In this document: positions 8,211-11,618 of the stretch, one piece after another
Position numbering within the stretch: the stretch's first letter is position 1
Layout: each line of letters opens with the position of its first letter
Assembly (NCBI GenBank): GCA_037447655.1
Contig: JBBHKE010001263.1
Span: forward strand, 1-11,618
Origin: Zygnema cylindricum
Lineage: Eukaryota; Streptophyta; Zygnematophyceae; Zygnematales; Zygnemataceae
Direction of reading: 5' to 3'
DNA: 11,618 nt
Notes under the pieces: generated by a model
Database searches by the model: none
What the model was told of the DNA's origin: nothing
The model's input: the letters and a program-made list of their open reading frames with translations, nothing else
Position numbers and translations under genes: made by a program

Positions 8211-8640
8211 TACCTCTTTTTGTGACAGCGTACAAGAAACGTTGTTTGTTACAAATATCTTTATAAGCGCAAACGTAAATTTGTGATACAATCACGGTTT
8301 AGGGTTTTTTATAACTATTTTTGTGAGGGTTAACAATATAAAGTGTTTTTTACCACTATTGTTGCTAGCGCAAACATAAACTTATGTTATAAACATGGTT
8401 CGAATGGAATTTTACCTCTTTTTGTGACCGCGAACAATAAACGTTGTTTGTTACAAATATCTTTGTTAGCGCAAACTCAAATTTAAGTAAGAAACATGGT
8501 TTGGGGTTTTTTTTAACTATTTTTGTGAGTGATAACAATATAAAGAGTTTTTTACCACTATTGTTGTTAGCGCAAACACAAAATTGTGTTATAAACATGG
8601 TTCGAGGTTTATTTTAGCTCTTTTTGTGATCGCGAACAAT

Positions 8641-9057
8641 GAAAAATATACCTGGTATGCCTTTTGCCTCTAGTTTCCATTTTTGTGGATCATTATCCAG
8701 CAAGAATACCTTACTTCCAAACACTTTGAAGTGACTTACATCTGGTTTGTGTCTTGTCTACATATCATAAGGAGTTTTATCTTTTATTGCCCTTGTTTCT
8801 AGCCTTTTTCTCACATAAGCTGCACAATGTATAGCCTCTGCCCAAAATTTGAAATCTATGTCAATATTAGCCATCATTCTCCTAGCACACTCTGATATGG
8901 TCCTATTCATCCTTTTTGAAACACCGTTTTGTTCCAAAGAATAAGGATCGGTTAGTTGACGTGAGATTCCATGCAATTTTAGGAATTTTGCAAACTCATT
9001 AGAAATGTACTCCCCTCCATTATCAGATCTGAATCGCGCTATCTTTCTCTCATGTAG
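8641..9057 (-). pseudogene. Ty1/copia integrase, C-terminal half (decayed)
   Basis: Integrase inserts retrotransposon cDNA into the host genome. The minus-strand reading has SDNGGEY (Asp codon 9022-9024), then QNGVSKRMNRT, then FWAEAIHCAAYVRKR and KTPYDM, all typical of the copia integrase core. The second catalytic Asp is kept. The third catalytic residue, expected 35 residues later, is Lys (AAA at 8914-8916) instead of Glu, so the D-D35-E triad is broken. A TAG at 8758-8760 replaces the Trp that usually follows TPY-M. The same frame then continues with KPDVSHFKVFGSKVF and KGIPGIF up to the satellite border at 8640, where the gene is cut. The N-terminal HHCC region and first catalytic Asp are absent, replaced by RT/RNase H sequence upstream. 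The element is non-functional. Confidence 0.92.
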
Positions 9058-9364
9058 ATTCGGCTGCGCTTGCAGCCATGTATTCGGCTTACATAGTCGA
9101 TTGTGCCATGACTTTTTGAAGTTTACTACTCTAACTACAAGTTCAACTTCTAATCTAAATGACATACCCAATTGTAGACTTCCTACTTGGCACATCACCA
9201 TAGCTAGCACCACTCCAAGTATTAATACTAACCTTGTCCCCTCCCAAAGTAAGCCAAAGATTCCTAGTCCCAACAAGATTTCTTAAGACCCTTTTTGCTG
9301 CCTCCCAATCTCTCTTTCGTGGATTTTGAAGACTTTTACTCAATATACCAATAGCTGTAGCTAT
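9058..9364 (-). pseudogene. Displaced RT/RNase H fragment between PR and INT
   Basis: On the minus strand, after the protease-integrase linker, the reading becomes IATAIGILSKSLQNPRKRDW, then AAKRVLR-LVGT and ASYGDVPSRKSTIGYV, which is the connection and start of copia RNase H. Its normal place is after integrase, near the end of pol. The motif usually written D-A-S or D-A-D has Gly in place of the catalytic Asp. The frame then passes several stops, yet SSKLQKVMAQSTM, a stop, and AEYMAASAA are still legible (about 9150-9065), confirming RNase H. Within a few codons the integrase reading starts in another frame. The fragment is about 300 bp and sits where the N-terminal half of integrase should be. 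Template switching or recombination is the inferred cause. Confidence 0.85.
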
Positions 9365-10254
9365 TTTCCCATTCTTACTCACTGTTTTCTTTCCATTCTC
9401 AGATATAGTTTTAAAACCTTTCTTTTCTACCACAGACGTAGAGAAAAAATTTCTTTTAAAACTGGGACATGCAACACATCTTCTAAAACCCTTTTCACAG
9501 GTTTTCCGTCTACGTTCAACATAAGTGACACCCTCCCCTTTGCTTTTGACTCAACAAAGGTATCATCACTAAAATAAAATTTGATCGGTGAAATAGATTG
9601 AATACTCTCAAGTAGATGGCGATTGCGGCACATGTGGGCAGATGCGCCGGAGTCTATAATCCATTCGTCTTCCTCCATGCTTTCCGTTGCTTGTGCCATC
9701 GCAAAGTATTTCTTTTCATTGTTGTTGGGAAAGATGCTTACATCCTCCTCAAGTTCATTGAAAAGAGCAGTTGGTCGACCACCTGATTGAGAAAGAACCC
9801 GGCTTTTGTCCCAACCAGAGCGAAAATTTCCTGTGGCTTTCGCTCTCTTGTGAGCATGACACATTCTGAACACATGCCTTTTTTCATCACAATAATAGCA
9901 GGTTAATGGTGACCTTTTAGGACCACTACCTCTACCACTGCCACTGCCAATCTTAGAATCCGAAAACTGGTTAGCTAGTGCCTGAACAGACTTACTAATA
10001 CCTCTTTGTGACATTTGGTTAGCTTCTTCACTCAAAATAAGTTTAATTGCTAATGCTATGTTCCATTGACGCTTTGGAATAGCCCTAAGCCTGTCCATGG
10101 CTCCCTTATATTCATCGGGCAAAGTTCTCATCAACAACATAGCATGGTGAGGTGGTGAAAAGTCCTCACCTATACTAGTACTCTGAAGAAACAACCTTTT
10201 CATAGCATGACAATGATCTGACATACTGCCTCCAGAATACTTAATTTCAAAAAT
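9365..10254 (-). pseudogene. Ty1/copia Gag (C-terminal part) and protease
   Basis: The open part of this minus-strand frame is 265 codons from the ATG at 10224 to 9427. The residues give the Gag helical region (MSDHCHAMKRL, LMRTLPDEYKGAMDRL), a CCHC zinc knuckle at 109-122 (C-X2-C-X4-H-X4-C, 9859-9900) for RNA packaging, and the aspartic protease motif DSGA at 191-194 (about 9643-9654) with the usual downstream FSDDTFVESKAKG and VLEDVLHVP. The ATG is not the true start: the same frame reads IFEIKYSGGS upstream to a TAG at 10255-10257, and about 100 N-terminal Gag residues expected in the family are missing. Near 9455, in a T/A homopolymer stretch, the frame shifts; the linker VEKKGFKTISENGKKTVSKN is then read in the next frame down to about 9365. 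The protease catalytic motif is intact, but the gene is broken. Confidence 0.92.
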
Positions 10255-10257
10255 CTA

Positions 10258-11161
10258 TGTGGCTATGTTTGTATGGACGGTAACATCTGTAAACCTTGAT
10301 CGTCCATATTGACTGATCACTTACAGCTAAGCAACCTTAAACTGCCTAAACAACACTCTTCACAGAAACCTGATAATTACTTCAAAGTATCTTGACTTCT
10401 AAAGTCTCAACTTTTATCAACAATATACCTTGGACACATAACCTGTCCCCTTGATATCTATTAAAGACTTCCTGCTTTAAAGAAATCAGATGTCAGACCT
10501 TGAAGTCAATTTATCTTACTAACATTCAGATAATTTCTTCCCTTCTGACCATAATAATCTTCTGAAACACTCAGATTATACTTGATCAGATTTATACTTT
10601 AATATTCACATTCAGACTTACATTGAACACAAAGCAAATGAAATTTCTTTAATATTGATAAGAATGTAAACATACAATGTAAACTAATCTGATGATCTTT
10701 CTGCTTCCTACAATGGTAATTATATACTTCCTAAACTAACACAGTTCTTCTTTGAATATAACAAACTAAGCTACATCGAATTGAAACATTCAAATTTTGC
10801 TTACTAAGAAAGTTGAATGATTTTGAAATCAAGAATTTGAATTTCAAAGTTCTTCTGAGTTACATCGGACTTTTCTGGAACTTTTTCAAGTTTAAATTTC
10901 TCGCGGTACTTTGTCGTTTCGATTATCTTTTGTAATTACATCGTACCTTTTAGAATCTGACGTGGCATACTTTTTGAAAGTATCCGACGTGGCATACTTT
11001 TAAAATATTTATTTGATGTGTGAATTTTACGGCGTACCAAAAAGAGTGAATCGTATTTTACCGATGTTTGTTGGCGTCTTTTTGTTCCGTGATTTCCGGG
11101 GTAACAATTTGTTACAGCGACGAGGAAAGTTCATCGCTACAGATTGAAGTTAAATCCAATA
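10258..11161 (-). mobile_element. Presumed copia LTR and leader region
   Basis: This 0.9-kb gene-free stretch lies between a polypurine tract (11162-11169) and the truncated gag, where a 3' LTR (or an LTR shared by two fragments) would be. The minus-strand sequence right after the tract is TATTGGATTTAACTTC; plant copia LTRs usually begin TG, so a TG to TA change would be needed. It contains ACGT-core repeats (10958-11001), a TATA-like AGTATATAATT (about 10720-10730), and an AATAAA-poor AT-rich stretch typical of LTR U3/R. The LTR's other end (CA) and a tRNA-type primer binding site were searched for by eye and not found, so its left limit is unknown. An 8-bp inverted pair TATGGACG/CGTCCATA lies at 10272-10279 and 10301-10308. 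No second LTR copy is in the window for comparison. Confidence 0.5.
10958..11001. promoter_or_regulatory. Doublet of GACGTGGCATACTTTT in presumed U3
   Basis: GACGTGGCATACTTTT occurs at 10959-10974 and 10986-11001, a 27-bp step. ACGT-core boxes of the form GACGTGGC are known targets of plant bZIP factors, and tandem short repeats in U3 act as enhancers in some plant copia elements. Position inside the presumed LTR U3 fits that role, which is inferred. Confidence 0.5.
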
Positions 11162-11169
11162 CTCCCCTT
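11162..11169 (-). other. Candidate polypurine tract
   Basis: Minus-strand AAGGGGAG lies 44 nt after the RNase H stop codon and just before the presumed LTR start. A purine run of this kind primes plus-strand DNA synthesis in LTR retrotransposons and normally abuts the 3' LTR, matching its position here. Confidence 0.65.
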
Positions 11170-11212
11170 AACTTCTATCTGTGTATACTAATTATCGTTG
11201 CTATACTTAGTT

Positions 11213-11618
11213 TTAGCCACTCAAGAGTAATTTGCTTTCTGATCTACAAAACTGTAACTTAGGACCTGGTAGTGCCTTAGTCATCATGTCAACTATCATC
11301 TGTGAGTCTGACACATGCTGCATTTTAATAACTCTGTCCTGTATGTTTTCTCTGACGAAACTGAGTCTGATGTCAATATGTGTTTGCTAGAGCTATGGCG
11401 GCTTGATTGTCACAGTATAAAATCTGAGATCCATGCTGCATCCATCCTAATTCTTGTAAAAAGGCTTTTACCCAAATGATTTCCTTTACTGCTATGCTGA
11501 CTGCTAAGAATTCAGATTCCATTGTTGACTGAGCTGTCAACTTTTGAAGTTTACTTCCCCAACAGCACGGTCCTTGTCCAATCTTCAAAATGTATCCAGA
11601 TGTTGATTTCCTGGTGAT
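11213..11618 (-). pseudogene. Ty1/copia RNase H, 3' end of pol (partial, frameshifted)
   Basis: The minus-strand frame enters open from the right edge: TRKSTSGYILKIGQGP, SKLQKLTAQSTMESEF, VKEIIWVKAFLQELG and CDNQAAIALAN. These are the copia RNase H motifs, with the conserved Glu of the STMESE block and the Asp of CDNQ present. After ALAN about 25 bases that normally encode the segment before HIDIR appear deleted (near 11380), shifting the frame. The next frame then reads HIDIRLSFVREN, SDSQMIVDMMTKALPGPK and stops at TAA 11213-11215, the usual C-terminal tail of copia pol. It belongs to an element whose body lies beyond 11618. It differs in wording from the RNase H fragment at 9058-9364 (ESEFLAVSIA versus AEYMAASAA), so the two are probably from different copies or lineages. 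Confidence 0.9.

Larger units (their letters stand above)
5523..8640. repeat. Satellite array, right block
   Basis: Same ~202-bp dimeric unit as 1-2126, in the same orientation and in phase with it across the insertion. Half-A anchors fall at 5656, 5856, 6056, 6258, 6460, 6637, 6838, 7041, 7243, 7403, 7606, 7808, 8010, 8187, 8389 and 8591. Most steps are 200-203 bp. Steps of 177 bp (6460-6637 and 8010-8187) and 160 bp (7243-7403) come from deletions that fuse AAATTTGTGCTT directly to AACTATTTTTGTGAG, removing the AGAAACATGG core of half B. The last unit is cut after GCGAACAAT at 8640, where copia sequence begins. Short frames within the array recur with the repeat and are not called. Confidence 0.95.

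Noticed and set aside
1-8640. CRISPR array
   Set aside because: Units are long, continuous and diverged with no unique spacers between fixed repeats.
9005-9577. Forward-strand frames over 9005-9286 and 9326-9577
   Set aside because: Antisense shadows of the copia gag-protease-integrase sequence.
11068-11262. 64-codon forward frame with a hydrophobic stretch
   Set aside because: Lies antisense to the copia pol end, polypurine tract and presumed LTR; no independent support.

Overview
The window reads as plant nuclear heterochromatin. It is AT-rich and dominated by satellite DNA, it carries decayed Ty1/copia pol sequence and plant-type telobox motifs (AAACCCTAA), and I found no intact host gene, tRNA, rRNA or CRISPR array. 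Plant origin is an inference from the repeat types; I cannot name the species.

Layout. (1) 1-2126: tandem satellite with a ~202-bp unit that is itself a dimer of two related ~101-bp halves (A and B). (2) 2127-5522: a 3.4-kb composite block that interrupts the satellite exactly between an A and a T, without loss of repeat phase. Its right end has a GC-rich hairpin, 11 nt, then CTGA, which is a Helitron-like 3' terminus. Inside it are two diverged copies of a 'GTACGG'-rich sequence (2231-3380 and 4307-4774), a hAT-like MITE with an 8-bp target-site duplication nested in the first copy (2813-3241), an extreme poly-C/poly-G tract inside that MITE, scattered and then tandem 49-bp units (4935-5425), and an 18-bp doublet followed by a TATA box close to the right end. 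(3) 5523-8640: the same satellite resumes in phase, with ~177-bp and ~160-bp deletion variants and a near-identical ~495-bp block repeated at an offset of 1550 bp. (4) 8641-11618: degenerate Ty1/copia sequence, all on the minus strand.

Reading the copia part on the minus strand: the end of an RT-RNase H polyprotein enters at the right edge and stops at 11213. A polypurine tract and a presumed LTR follow (to about 10320). Next come a gag lacking its N-terminal part, a zinc knuckle, an aspartic protease, a displaced RT/RNase H fragment, and the C-terminal half of integrase, cut off at the satellite border at 8640. Frameshifts, in-frame stops and substitutions at catalytic positions (integrase Glu to Lys, RNase H Asp to Gly) mean none of this encodes a working element.

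The two points most worth attention are the precise Helitron-like insertion carrying its own minisatellite and TATA box into a satellite array, and the copia chimera in which a piece of RT/RNase H replaces the N-terminal half of integrase.
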